This document shows, in pieces, positions 1 through 10,675 of a DNA stretch of 64,000 bases (positions within the stretch are counted from its first letter, which is position 1; every line of letters begins with the position of its first letter). The notes below the pieces were generated by a model. That model was not told where the DNA came from. It saw nothing but the letters and a program-made list of their open reading frames with translations, and made no database searches. The DNA lies in contig NC_059508.1 of the NCBI RefSeq assembly GCF_914767665.1, positions 7,626,001 to 7,690,000 of the forward strand, read 5' to 3'. The DNA is from Harmonia axyridis (taxonomy: Eukaryota > Arthropoda > Insecta > Coleoptera > Coccinellidae). The translations under genes were made by a program, and so were the position numbers.

Positions 1-112
1 TCGGACTGCTGTCAAATTTTGACACGTATCGTTTGAAGGTTGGTAAAAATCATTTGGATTTCATACTAGCACCGCCATCTGTGCATCAGACCAGGGACTT
101 TTCAATGGGCCT
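1..112 (-). mobile_element. mariner (irritans-like) terminal fragment
   Basis: The stretch at 83-111 (CAGACCAGGGACTTTTCAAT and flanks) is a diverged copy of the terminal inverted repeat and 5' leader seen at 27040-27080, next to a recognisable mariner transposase. The orientation implies that the transposase body, on the minus strand, lies to the left of the window, so only the leader and terminal repeat are visible. No coding sequence can be assigned. The family call rests on similarity to the copy inside this same window. Confidence 0.6.
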
Positions 113-2293
113 TATGTATGTTATAGGGTTAGAATATTTTCTTTGGTGCATTAATACAAGTATGAAATTAATTAATGAAGATATTTGCTATACATCCAAT
201 AGGAGTTGATATTCAAGCTGAGCACATGTGAACGAAGAGCCATTTTATTAATAATTAATTCAGCCCGATTTTGTAGTAGACTCTCGAACATGTAGCTCTA
301 GTTGGGATTCTCTTCTAGAGTGCTTTGTAGTCATCTTCAGCACACTTAGCGCCTCTAGCATACGGTATCAAGTTCTCAGAAATGGTTACTCTTTGCATAT
401 CGGGCATTTCCTGGATTAATATTATAATTAATGTTATGCATTCCCGAATGAATCTGAGAATCTTGTCAGAATGTGGGGCGAAATTAAATCATTTCATATT
501 TCTAGAGAACTTGCATGGAGAAATTATGTAGAGTCGCAATGAAAGAACATCACGAAATAAAATTAAATATTTCATTGATTAAACAAACTATAGTCCATTC
601 AGCAATTATTGACATCTCGGGCGGCTGTGGAAAATCGAAATTAAGTTGGTAATGGCTCATTCAGTAATATTTTGAATTGCAGATTTCAGGTTGGTATTGG
701 AAATGTCATTGACAGAAGGTTAGATTTACTTCAGTTTGTTTATGTTATTGGTTTTGATCCAAAAAATTGTTAAACTAAAAATTGTATCAATTTTTAAGAC
801 ACATAGATTAGTTAATTTGAGTATAATAGAAAAAAGAAGAAGCCAAGTCATTACAGCCTGGATTATTAGTGGAAGAGAACCTGTGCCATACGATTTCACA
901 TTTAAAGAATCATTGAATTATTTGATTGTTACCAAAATCAAAAGCAACGAATATATCAGTCTGGATAGTATTTGATAAAAAAGCAACTGGATTTTAATCA
1001 GTCAAAGTGAACATTACACAAAATTAGAGGTTACTAGGTCAAAACAGTCAATAAAAGGAAAATTCTTATTGATGAACAGAAAAATATAATAAGTAGAGTA
1101 CGATTTTACGGTAAATACATCAGAGAATATTTGCAACAGAATGTGAAATCCATTCATTTGGATGGAACATTATGAAAATGGCAATCTTAATCAACAGTGG
1201 ACTCCAGAAAAAAAAAACCAAAGTTTGCCAAGTTGATTCAAGTTTAAAGGTAGAATGAAGACTATTTTGAATGCTGGATTGATGGATTTTCACCTGGATG
1301 TTTTGACAGTGATGGTCATAAGGATTATATAAATCTATTAATAAAGTGTTATTTCATTAATGGATTGTTGAATTGAAACCTTTTCTGTAGAAAATTGGAA
1401 TAATGTGTTCACAGCTCAGATGATGAATTCCAAAAATTCTTTGAAGGATGACCGAAGTTATATAATATCAAGTTGTATGAAAAGGATATTCAAACAAAGT
1501 CTTGGCATTGCATCTATAGTTCATTCATTCTCTATTATGAAATTGAATATTGTTATATCAGTTTTTTGTTCTTCAATGAGTAATCCAAAAATATAATAAA
1601 TTCTTATTCCTTTATTTAGAATTTTTAGAGATTAAGTAAGAGTAAATTTAAGAATTTTTCCTGCTCTTAACCATAGAACTTTAAAATTCACAAATTAAAA
1701 AAAAAATGGCATGCAAAAATTCTTTTAGTGAGTGAATAAAAGCTGTTATGAGCAAAATCTCTACGTGATTTGAATAGTATGAGAGCATTTCCATAAGAGA
1801 TAAAAGATAGAAAACTTGAATGAACAAATAATATCAATTTTTTTCATACAAGTTCAATCAATCATTCATGTCATGAACAGTTTCAATAAAAAGTGACTTC
1901 TGAATGTAATTCACACATTGGCTGATAAATTGGTTTCAATTTTGAAAGTTACAGTACAACTGCAATGTTAAAATTCCTCATATACTAAATGGATTCTTTA
2001 AATTTTATTTCCGTGTTGTTAGGATATGTCTCTTCCATTCATTCAGGAACACCAGTTATCAACCAGTTTTATTCATCAGTTTAGCAACACAGTTGAAATG
2101 AGCTATCAGATCAGATCAGATCAGAATTTTGCAAGCAGGTAGGTGTCCATCAAGAATGCAACAATTATTGAAAAGCCTTTGGTGAAAAGGAATATGTTTA
2201 TTTAATGATCTTCAAGGGGATCTTTCATGGATAGATATCTCTTCATTGGATTTCCGTGAAATGTGATACCATTCCACTATATTTTTACGTTAT
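113..2293. other. AT-rich DNA without recognisable gene
   Basis: No frame longer than 79 codons occurs here, and none of the short frames (for example 736-975 plus and 1405-1596 plus) resembles a known protein. The composition is strongly AT-rich with many stops in all frames. A short pentanucleotide tract at 2105-2125 is the only simple structure seen. This is probably non-coding or unrecognisably old repeat DNA. Confidence 0.6.
2105..2125. repeat. (ATCAG)4 microsatellite
   Basis: Four consecutive ATCAG units are visible directly. They lie about 170 bp before the 291-bp tandem duplication and have no evident relation to a gene. Confidence 0.85.
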
Positions 2294-2860
2294 AGAACCT
2301 GAAATCCAATTTACGAAATCATGACTGCATTCGTCCCTTCGTAATTTTTAAAATTTGGGATCTTTCGGATACAAAAATGATGAAAATAATATATACTGAT
2401 TATTTCTATGATAAACCACAGCAAATATGAGTTGATATTTTGTGACCAGAAATAAAGCCGCGGCTAGACGTCCAAGGCCTACTTCGGTGTCAATAATTCC
2501 TAAATGGACTATAGATAAAATTATTTGTGATCTCACCTTTGGTTTGAATCAATCAATGAGATGCTGCTAGTCTCATCTTGAACCTGAACCTGAAATCCAA
2601 TTTATGAAATCATGACTGTATGCGTCCCTTCGTAATTTCGAAAATTTGGGATCTTTCGAATACAAAAATGATGAAAATAATATATATTGATTATTTCTCT
2701 GATGAACCATAGCAATTTTAATTTTTATTTTTGTAACCAGAAATAAAGTCGTGACTAGACGTCCAAGGTCTACTTCGATGTCAATAATTCCTGAATAGAC
2801 TATAGATGAAATTATTTGTGATATCACCTTTGGTTTGAATCAATCAATGAGATTCTGTTA
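2294..2860. repeat. 291-bp tandem direct duplication
   Basis: The block starting at about 2294 (landmark AACCTGAAATCCAATTTA) recurs 291 bp later at 2587 with roughly 85-90% identity by eye. The copies abut with no spacer. Both carry a minus-strand open frame (62 codons at 2348-2536 and 84 codons at 2573-2827) sharing the motifs NNQYILFSSFLY and DPKF near the C-terminal side. The frame has survived in both copies despite many substitutions, but no known family is recognised. It could be a fragment of a repeat protein, an old exon or chance. Confidence 0.8.
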
Positions 2861-4202
2861 CTATTACAAAACAAATTGAGAATGAGATGGATTCGAGGAA
2901 AAATTAATAAGTGAACACTTCAAGATTTCGATGAAAGAAATCCCACCTGTAAATCTTGTCAATGAGATTTTTGCTCGTGTTGCACCATTTACTTTTTATA
3001 CGATTGTGAACTTTCGGATTGAAGCCATAATTGTTCCAAGAAATACTGAAAGGCAAGTCCAGCGCAGAAAAATTCCAGGAAAATTTTCTGAAATAGATGG
3101 AATGTAATTTATCCGCTTATTGGACATGTCATCGAAGAACTAGATTCACGCTTCACATCACATGATTATACAATTAAGAAGATCCGGAGGCGGTAGCCTG
3201 AGAAAAACATAAATAACTGCCGGTGAAAATAAAGAGCAAAAACGAGAAGAGCACTGAAGTGAAGTCGAGAGCTTTCGAGTGCCTTCAAGTATTTAATCGG
3301 CTCATATATGAACGAGCGTTTGAAAGCTACTAAATTGACGTCAGTGCTTTCCACGTTTTTTTTTCGTTATTCCGCTTCAGTTTCCTAAGGTTCTGATGAT
3401 GATATCAACACGTAATTCAAAACATCATACTGAACGGAACGGAAGCTGCACGAACCTTCCAACGTTGCAAAGCTCATAACTAGTGGGATGTTTGAAGTCT
3501 TTCACGCAATAAAAAGCTGCTCACTGTGTTAAAGGCTACTCCAGTAAATACTTTTCAATCCTAAAGCGATTAAAAAGCTTCTTGAACAGCACCGAATGAA
3601 CGCTCATGTTGATGAACGTTCATATACAAGATATACGACTCGCTGGGCTTATGATAATGAGCCAAATTAGTCTAATATCTTCCATGTTACCCAGCAGCTT
3701 GTGAAATATTATTTATCTAACGAAAGTTGAGTATTTTCGCAGAGAAAACACAAATTAAATAAATATCCTCTCATTTTGACGAGCAGTTTTTCATATCTAC
3801 AGAGTTAACTGGTAATTCAGAAATATTTCGGTAGAGGGAGCTGAAAATGAATAACTCTTAAGTTTGTAGTGAATATTCTATAGAATTTGTGTATCAATGT
3901 GAAATGGGATCATGGTTTTGAATTGAATAATCTGTTGTTCGTCATTAGCCGAACATTCCAACCCCATGCGGTGATCTGACATCTCAACTAACTACATTAA
4001 CATTATCGCTATTATACGCTTGGCCTACGCCGATGATTAGGATTAAATCGGATCGTAGATAATTCACCCAGAGCCGGTTCGAGCGATGGATCTCATCGAA
4101 ATATATGTAATGAGAAGACCATTGTTTCTCATTTAGTCTGAACAATATTTTGTATATACGAAATTTTGGAAAATAATTCAAATTTTTCGAAAACTCATTG
4201 TA
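2861..4202. other. AT-rich DNA without recognisable gene
   Basis: Only short frames of up to 65 codons occur, at 3166-3354 and 3984-4181 on the minus strand, with no motif I recognise. The segment 3160-3360 is slightly less AT-rich than its surroundings. No terminal repeats or target duplications were found. Confidence 0.55.
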
Positions 4203-4770
4203 CCAGGGTTATTATTTATGTATTGAGAACAAGCGATTTTGATGCAAAATATTTTTATTGTTTTTCAAAATAATCGCCTTTAAGATTATTTGCATGCGAT
4301 TGAACCATCATTCGAAACATTTTTTCCAACCAGAAGATGGTAGTTCTAAAACATGCGTTTTGAAGGCCTCAATCTCATCTTCGCTCGATGAACATCATTG
4401 ATTTCCACGAAGTTTATTTTTAATTGCTGGGAAAAAGAAGAAGTCATTCGGTGCCAAGTCGGGGCATTGGCTCATTATTTAGATTTTTTGTGTATCCAAA
4501 CACTCATTTGTTGCATTTGAGCTGTGTGAGCTCACATTATCATGAGCAAGGTGATTCGTCATTTTGGGTTTGTGTCTCTCAATTTACGGAAAACTTCAGG
4601 CGAACAAATGGTTTCATACCACTTTAAATTAACGGTCTTTTGGTTTGCAAGAGTCATACTTGCCACAGGACCTATTCCTTGAAGAAAGACGGCACCATTC
4701 GCTTTTTAACGCTTCGAGAACGAACAACGTTTGTTGGCTTTGTTTCATACAAAATTTCCTTTTGATCACG
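4203..4770 (-). pseudogene. mariner transposase, C-terminal half (relic)
   Basis: A TA dinucleotide at 4201-4202 is followed by CCAGGGTTATTATTTATGTA, the diverged end of a mariner whose better end (CGAGGGTTACTATTTATGTA) is at 50722. Reading inward on the minus strand, the C-terminus ends in DYFEKQ-stop, as in the copies at 49029-49250 and 50760-50810. Further in come degraded matches to the region before the third catalytic aspartate. The frame is broken many times and the sequence loses resemblance near 4770, so the N-terminal half is missing. This is an old, 5'-truncated mariner on the minus strand. Confidence 0.7.
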
Positions 4771-5416
4771 TCAGAAAAATAAGAAAAAATAAATAAATTT
4801 TCAGTTAGGTTGCCTTAACCCAGATCATCAAGACTTTCTCTGGCAAGAACCTTCGAATCTTCTCAATTGCAATCCTGTGGGTTCAGAAAGAGACACTACA
4901 GTGCTACAGAACTGAGATGCAAAGAGATCTTCTGATAGAGCGCACCCAGACTTGCGCAAGCAAAAAGATTAGTGGAGTTCTTAACATCCCCCATCATGTA
5001 GTGGAATCTGTAGACTTGCAAATTAGAACTGGCTGGCCTAAAGACCATACACCTTGGCGGCCAAGTTCGTGACAAGGCTCCTACAATTATGGCCAGATTT
5101 GCCAATACGAAAGCACACATCTCTACGACTCATTGAGCAGTGTATTGAAACAACTGAGCTCTAGCCAATCCATCACAACAATAATATAAAATCTAATCTA
5201 CAATCTACCCGAATTCATTCATATGTTTTACTGGCAGGAACCTTTGAATCTTCTCAATATGGCATTATTTCGAAGTTTAAAGCATTTTTCTAGTTCTATG
5301 ATGAGAATGTAGGGTTTTTATATTGTTATCTAGGGGTTGTACAATAGATAGAAACATTTAATAAGGAGGTTTCGTTTCACTTCGTTTCATCAGAACTATT
5401 CTGTCCATAACGTGAT
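4771..5416. other. unassigned DNA downstream of a LINE remnant
   Basis: The segment separates the mariner relic from the C-terminus of the I-type LINE fragment, which ends at 5417. It is less AT-rich around 4820-5170. The phrase GAACCTTCGAATCTTCTCAAT at 4850 recurs in near-identical form (GGAACCTTTGAATCTTCTCAAT) at 5238, so part of it is internally duplicated. It may include the 3' untranslated region of the LINE. No protein is recognised. Confidence 0.4.
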
Positions 5417-6095
5417 CTACAGCTCGCCTTCCAGTTCCATTCTTCTGATGAACTCTAATATCTGGGATGGCTTCAAGGAGGCTAACTCCTCACTTCTATA
5501 AGTTTCGTGTCCAAGGCAGGTTTTGCGTTGGCTAGCGATGGCGAGGCATTCCGTCACCAGGTGATCTGGAGTTTCTTCCTCCTCCCCATAGAATCTGCAC
5601 TCTTCGTTTTCTGTTAGACCCATTCTCATGAGGTGTTTCCTAAGGCGGCAATGCCCTGTGAGGAATTCAGTGAGGACGTGTAGCATATTCTTACTAAGAT
5701 CTAGATACTTCTTGGATCTTGTAGAGTCAAAGTTTCGAAGAAACTTTTTGGGGTGATCCAAACCAGGAAGATTCCGCCAGAAATTTTCTCTTTCGGTTAC
5801 TTCCTTTTCCTGAAACTCTTTCATGTAGGAACATTTGTCTACAGCACAGAATGGTTCCGGACCGATGAAAGGAGTTTGTGCTCCTTTTCTGGCAAGTGTG
5901 TTGGCCTCCTAATTCCCTCTGATTCCCGAGTGGCCGGGAACCCAGACTGAAAAGACCCTGTTATTCTTTCCCATTTCATTACGTTTTCTTCGGCACTCCA
6001 ATACCATCTTAGAATCGATGATATGTGAGCTCAGTGCTTTAATTGCAGAGTGACTATCGGAATGTATTGATAACTCTATGTACAATACTAAATGT
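5417..6095 (-). pseudogene. I/R1-type LINE: RNase H and C-terminal zinc-knuckle fragment
   Basis: On the minus strand the translation from about 6090 gives an RNase H segment (SIHSDSHSAIKAL, then VWVPGHSGIRGN followed by EANTLARKGA). The conserved GNEEA position is a TAG stop. The 135-codon frame that follows carries the C-terminal LINE region: an LTGHCRLRKHLMRMG segment and a CRFYG-x11-HLVTEC knuckle, whose second cysteine is replaced by tyrosine. Loss of homology at about 6095 shows 5' truncation, as is usual for LINEs. The nonsense codon and the changed knuckle show the gene is dead. RNase H beside a non-LTR C-terminus points to the I/R1/LOA group; the exact clade is inference. Confidence 0.8.
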
Positions 6096-6180
6096 CAACT
6101 GAATGTACAGCCACTGAACTTTCGTGTATTTAAGTTTGATCTTAACGTTATTATACTCCATATAATTATCAATCGTCTCA

Positions 6181-6337
6181 CCGTCTAATTATTCGAGTAG
6201 ATCCGTCTATTCTCTATCGTGGAATTATCTGACTTTATCCGTCTTAACTCTAACGTCGAATTATTTAACTATATCCCTCTAATATCTAACATCGAATTCT
6301 TTAAATCTCTCTGTCTAATCTCTAACGTCGAATATCT
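6181..6337. repeat. degenerate 36-bp minisatellite (unit 1 copy)
   Basis: Four consecutive blocks at 6203, 6239, 6275 and 6311 follow the pattern CCGTCTAAT-CTCTAACGTCGAATTAT with point differences, and a shortened copy precedes them at 6181. The last copy holds the single base that differs between the two large duplication units. No coding role is evident. Confidence 0.7.
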
Positions 6338-7276
6338 CCCTCGTTGATAAGTATCGTGTTCTCCAGTCTCAGTCTCAACTCAAGTCTCAAGTACTTCTTC
6401 CCTTACGTCTCCTTATATTGATAAATCTGCATTATCCACCCTTCTATGTATGTTCGATCGTGTAGTTATTGTATCGTAACGTCAGTAGCGTACCATTCAG
6501 TTGGGTTGGTTTAGAATTCGGATCCCACACTAATATGGTGAACAAAAGGAAAATATACGTTTCGTATACATTTCAGTAATATCTGCAGTATTTCAGTTTT
6601 CCTTGCACAATTATGAAGAATACAGACTTTATGACGATATTATGATTGATGACTGTGTGCTGAAAAAGATGATTGATACCATGTACAGTGCATCCCATTT
6701 TGGGTGAGACTGCCAGGTTTCTCGCTTGTTATTTAAGATAGAGCCTTGCGGTTTTCACGTTCCTGTCCTACTTTTTCGTGAAACTCAAGTTGGTCTGATC
6801 AGATTTTGCATAACTGTTTTCGTTCAAGAGATACAGGGTGATTGTGGAAATTGATACTTTTCGGACCCCTCCTTTATCTCCGAAGTTATTAGAAATAATG
6901 CTGAGGTAAAAACTACGTCTGAATCAGAATTTTGCGTAGAATCCAGTGGCGTACTCAATTTTTTTTTTCGGGGTATGGTTTTGAAGATTCAACACAAACC
7001 TATATATTTTTTTTAATGGAACACCCTATATATCATAACCTCGTTGAATTCGTTATTTTTTTCCCTTCAAAATGATGTATGATACTATATAGGTAGGATG
7101 GTCAGAAATGTTAAAAAAACACTAAAACATTAAATAATGATGATTTTTTGTTAATGAGCAATGGATTTTCCATATGAAAAAAAGGATTAATTGGATAATT
7201 TTCATTTGTGATTTTTATTTATAGTAGAGTAAGCAAACAAATATAATACACTCATCACTAATATGAAAAACAAAAC
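6338..7276. other. unassigned DNA, partly LINE 3' region
   Basis: No protein is recognised. An ATACAGGGTGATTGTGG phrase at 6832 and the phrase GGAACACCCTATATAT at 7018 resemble the TACAGGGTG-type ends seen elsewhere in this window, suggesting an old short element between them (about 6833-7033). The stretch 7190-7276, with AATAAA on the minus strand near 7210, is probably the 3' end of the LINE whose ORF2 lies at 8788-10011, split from it by the hAT insertion. Confidence 0.4.
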
Positions 7277-7304
7277 GTAGGTACCAGTGGCGGCTCGTGA
7301 GCTT

Positions 7305-8056
7305 TCATTCAGAGGAGGCCAAGCAAAAAAAATAGGTTTTTGACGTCCCAGAGAAGACAGTGGCATCATTCAAAAATTTTTCTAATTTTGAATCATAGCG
7401 GCTAATGAAACACAATAGCTTTTTAAAATTTCCCCTATTATCCGAATCTACACTTTCATCATGTCCTCTAAACGGCAATTCTTGAAAACAAAGGAACATA
7501 ACTGCGTCAAATAATAATCTTTTCAAAATATCCCTGTTTTCTTTGACCTTTTCGTTGTGATCTATGATAGTTTGCCTATGACCCTGATCAAGTGAATTTA
7601 CAATATTGAGTTTTCCGAACAATTTAAATTTAATTGATGCGCCTAAATGAGATTTTGATCTGCCATGTCTTTCAATAGACCTCTGTAAATTTTTTAAATC
7701 CGAATACCCTAATTTTGACCACACATTGTTTTCTGAATCGTCGGAGAAAAGTAAACAAAACCAACAAAATAATTTATTCCGAACTGTACTTCCGGTCAGC
7801 CACTCGCATTTAGTGTACCATTGGACGCAGAAGGAACGATTATAGATAGATAGATAGGATTATGCCTGGAATTGACAATTAAATTTTGCATAGCAGGCTG
7901 AGGTGTTTTTGTAGTTTTGGTAATGAAAATTTTGTCATCGTAAGGCATTTGGCTGAACTTTTTAATCAAAATAAAATCTACAATATCTTCAGTAACTCTG
8001 AGTTCCCTACTGACACTATCATTTTCGTTTCTAGTTTCCGACGTTTCCGTTTCCAT
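7305..8056 (-). pseudogene. TTF-finger/DUF4371-type hAT transposase, N-terminal fragment
   Basis: A short N-terminal frame (8056-7796) is followed, after a frameshift, by a TTF-type zinc-finger segment (CEWLTG, then LFCWFCLLFSDD) near 7800-7720 and by the domain start SHLGASIKFKLFGK, NRDILKRLLFDAVMFL, FRGHDES and NRGNFKKLL. This order is that of the ZMYM1-like hAT transposases. The frame change lies at a four-unit ATAG tract (7842-7857), suggesting microsatellite slippage. After the ATVFSGTSK motif the protein stops about 20 bp from the terminal repeat, so the catalytic RNase H-like core is missing. It cannot be an active transposase. Confidence 0.82.
7842..7857. repeat. (ATAG)4 tract inside hAT coding region
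   Basis: Four tandem ATAG units lie exactly where the N-terminal frame of the hAT transposase shifts out of phase with the zinc-finger frame. Slippage in this tract is the simplest explanation for the frameshift. The identical tract occurs at 13034-13049 in the second duplication unit. Confidence 0.8.
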
Positions 8057-8787
8057 TTTTCTCGATAAAATATATCTGAATAGCCAGCCAATATCCTTCC
8101 TTACCTACAAACTTTGCCGAACAATCCTAACACGAAACCACAAACAAGACGCCGAAAGGAATAAAAAGTACTGGCCTATCTTTATCTTTCCCTAATTCTG
8201 GCGCTAATAAACAGAAACAGCTGAGCTGACCCATCGTTAATCGCCGTGGATCATGTTCGGGCGCTTTCGGTCAACGGAGACAGGGCCTCCGGCACGTGAT
8301 ATCCAGCTCGAATTTAGAGTGGCCGGTGCTTCGTATCGGGAGAAATTTGAAATTCTACGTTCAAGACAAACGCGACTAGATAGGAATTGGGCCTCCGCGA
8401 CCCGCGTCTGGAGTCTGCTGTATTCTTTAGCGCATCGCATGCCTGTAGTACGGTGCAGCGATGCGCAATCTTCTCAGTTTTGAAGTCTGTTGCGGAGAAT
8501 GTATAAATATGATGAAATATTGGGGTAAAAAGTATCCAGAAATTTGAATATTCTATTGATTTAGGTTAACATAATATAGTTGGACTTGAACTAAGAATTA
8601 TAATGCGGTAAAATTTGGGGAGGCCCGGCCTCCTCTGCCTCCTCTGAGCGGCCGCCACTGGTAGGTACCTACCTAATAGCAACAAATGAATAATAAAAAA
8701 ATTCATTAACATTGCATAATATCTTACAGATTAAACTGTTCAAATTGCTGTCCATTTTCTCAAATAAATAACATACAACATGATATT

Positions 8788-10011
8788 TCAAATATGCGAA
8801 TAGTAATCACGAAATTCTTCAATGGAATAAAAAGCATTTTCAGCTAGGAGTGACTTTATTTTTGTTCTAAAAAGTGAAGGTGTCCTAGAGTCTTTCATAT
8901 TAGATGGTAACGGATTATATAGGGACATTCCCGCATACATGGGAGATTTTTTGTACATTTCTCGCTTCGGTCGCGGCAGCGCAAAATTGGTATTTTGTCT
9001 AGTAGAGTAGGTGTGTACATCACTGCAAACTTTAAGGGAACTTTTTTTGTCATGGATGTGGGACAATAATTTATAAATATATATAGAGATAAGGGTTAGG
9101 ATACCATACTTCTTGAAATAAGGTCTACATGACTGTCTAGACTGGAGACCAAAAACTAATCGGATGGCTCTCTTTTGGGCGATGAAAACTCTTTGTCTGT
9201 CGGTTGCCTGACCCCAGACTGTTATTGCATAGCTCAAGATAGAATGAACATACGCGTAATAAACTTCTATTAGTACGTTAGACTGAAAATAATTTTTCAG
9301 TACACTAATTGCGTAACATGCTCCGTTAAGCTTTTTGCAGATTCCATCGACTTGTGCGTTCCAGTTAAAATGTTCGTCTATTATGACGCCAAGAAACTTA
9401 GTTTCTTCTGAGCTCCTGAGCAAAATTTTGTCAAATTTCACCTCGATGTGAGTCTTTGGTCTGCTTAAATCCATCATAACCGTCTCATCTACATTTATAA
9501 TGAGATTGTTCAGGGTGCACCAGGATTGAAATTGATGCAACACCGCCTTCACCTTAACCTTCAACATACTCGCAGACACGTCATGGACAACTATACATGC
9601 ATCGTCCGCATAAAGGAATACTTTCCCATCCTTTATGGATAATGGGAGATCATTAATGTACATTAAAAATATTAATGGCCCCAAGATACTACCTTGGGGA
9701 GTACCATAAGATGAACTGAAGTTCTCCGAAAGATCATTGTTGAACTCAACCCTAAAATCACGATTATTCAAAAATGAGTACATGGTTTCATTTAAGAATC
9801 CCCTGATACCCAAGCAGTCCATTTTTTCGCAACAAACACTATGCTCAAGCAATCGAAGGCGCGTGCCAAATCGAAAAAGTTGGAGCTGCTGCATACATTC
9901 CTTTGTCAGGTGAAGTTCGTTGAGACATACAATCTCCGGTAGATGAATACTGAGTAGAGCCTCCACCAAATTAACCTTGGAACTGGAGAGACCCTGAATA
10001 TTCCAGTTCAT
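8788..10011 (-). pseudogene. LINE (Jockey/CR1-like) ORF2, internally deleted endonuclease-reverse transcriptase (unit 1)
   Basis: The 407-codon frame starts with about 45 residues of an apurinic endonuclease (NWNIQGL, then VCLNELHLT with the catalytic glutamate). It then passes directly into the reverse-transcriptase palm: YGTPQGSILGP at residues 102-112, YADD at 134-137, then thumb and C-terminal segments ending near SIEEF. Most of the endonuclease and the RT fingers are missing, so a large internal deletion has fused the two parts. A one-base deletion also disrupts the FDLARAFD motif just after the fusion, so it is read out of frame. The long open frame is therefore partly accidental. The enzyme would not be functional. 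Confidence 0.85.
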
Positions 10012-10019
10012 AACTACAG

Positions 10020-10421
10020 TTGAGTAGTTTTGGTGACCGTCGTGTCCGGGGTGACTTGATTGTGACTTATCGCATCTTAAACAATTTTATTGGTGGTGAT
10101 CTCGCTGACATCTTTATGATGAACGAAAATCATCTCCGGGGCCACCGGTATAAGTTATACCACGAGGTGTTTCGTACACATGCGAGAGAGTCTTTCCTGC
10201 CGAATCGGGTATTCGGTAGGTGGAACTCTTTACCGGAGAGTGTCGTGGGTGCTGAGAGTGTGAATTCGTTCAAAAACAGATTAGACTCTATTTTTGCTCA
10301 GAATGTGTTTTGTTTTGTTTCTTACATTTATCTCCTAAGGTGTTTATTTTTCTTTTTTGTATGAGATTTATAGGCCATATGGCCTCATCTCAGTATCTGT
10401 TTATAATAATAATAATAATAA
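10020..10421 (+). mobile_element. CR1-like LINE 3' end, 5'-truncated (unit 1)
   Basis: A plus-strand frame (10020-10364) matches the C-terminus of CR1/L2-type LINE polymerases: RVRGDLIVTYRIL, then RGHRYKLY, RWNSLPE and VNSFKNRLD. It is followed by a short tail and an (AAT)n tract at 10403-10421, a typical tandem-repeat 3' end for this group. The fragment lies between the start of ORF2 (10011) and the end of ORF1 (10439) of the minus-strand LINE. The sequences on its two sides are similar (ATTCCAGTTCAT and ACTCCAGGTTTTCAT), possibly a decayed target duplication. Extreme 5' truncation is normal for LINE insertions. Confidence 0.78.
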
Positions 10422-10438
10422 CACTCCAGGTTTTCATT

Positions 10439-10671
10439 TTATCTCTGGGTATTGCTTGAGGTTGCTGGCACGGAAATTCCTGATCTTGCTCGAAAAAAAC
10501 GAAATCTCTTGATAAGGATTCCCTGGGGCCAGTAATTGGCATCGTACAGAACGTCATGCAGGTCTTTATGAGCTCCTACTCTAAAAGATGAGTAAGTGCT
10601 ATCCTTAGATTCAAGTTTCTGAATTTCAAAATTGTAGTTCGGGGAATTAGCCTTCAGATACTCATTTAATT
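10439..10671 (-). pseudogene. LINE ORF1 C-terminal fragment cut by the duplication junction
   Basis: This is the last 78 or so codons of the ORF1 that is complete at 15631-16422. The upstream part is missing because the tandem duplication junction at 10672-10675 joins it to the antisense end of the I-type LINE RNase H remnant. The stop codon and C-terminal WPQGILIKRFRFF segment are identical to the complete copy. Confidence 0.88.
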
Positions 10672-10675
10672 GGCT

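Larger units (their letters stand above)
7285..8660 (-). mobile_element. hAT-superfamily DNA transposon, internally deleted (unit 1)
   Basis: The element begins CAGTGGCGGCTCGTGAG and ends CTGAGCGGCCGCCACTG, which are imperfect inverted termini. It is flanked by the perfect 8-bp direct duplication GTAGGTAC at 7277-7284 and 8661-8668. Eight-base target duplications and CAGTGG termini are characteristic of hAT. It is 1,376 bp long and carries only the N-terminal part of a transposase on the minus strand, so it is a non-autonomous deletion derivative. It sits in what looks like the 3' untranslated region of the adjacent LINE. The same element recurs at 12477-13852 through the segmental duplication, not by transposition. 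Confidence 0.92.
5480..10671. repeat. tandem segmental duplication, unit 1 (5,192 bp)
   Basis: Every feature from 5484 to 10671 recurs exactly 5,192 bp downstream, with identical predicted proteins. The one base difference I found is T at 6335 versus C at 11527. The left edge (AAGGAGGCTAACTCC), the internal junction (AATTGGCTAACTCC, 10669-10682) and the right edge (AATTGGCTCACTTC) share only GGCT, so the breakpoint has 4-bp microhomology. Unit 1 runs from the LINE RNase H remnant to the middle of a LINE ORF1. The near-identity implies a very recent duplication or an assembly or haplotype artefact. Confidence 0.95.

Noticed and set aside
5753..5950. Plus-strand 65-codon frame
   Set aside because: Antisense shadow of the LINE RNase H fragment; repeated at 10945-11142 for the same reason.
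6078..6533. Possible solo LTR (TG...CA-like edges and a downstream TGGTGAAC)
   Set aside because: The edges can be placed in several ways and no target duplication was found; a 36-bp minisatellite explains part of the structure.
7886..8068. Plus-strand 60-codon frame
   Set aside because: It is antisense to the hAT transposase N-terminus and has no independent support. The same applies to its copy at 13078-13260.
8237..8483. Overlapping 67- and 76-codon frames on opposite strands
   Set aside because: They lie in the GC-richer 5' leader of the hAT element, where stop codons are rarer. No motif is recognised, and the duplicate at 13429-13675 is identical by duplication, not selection.
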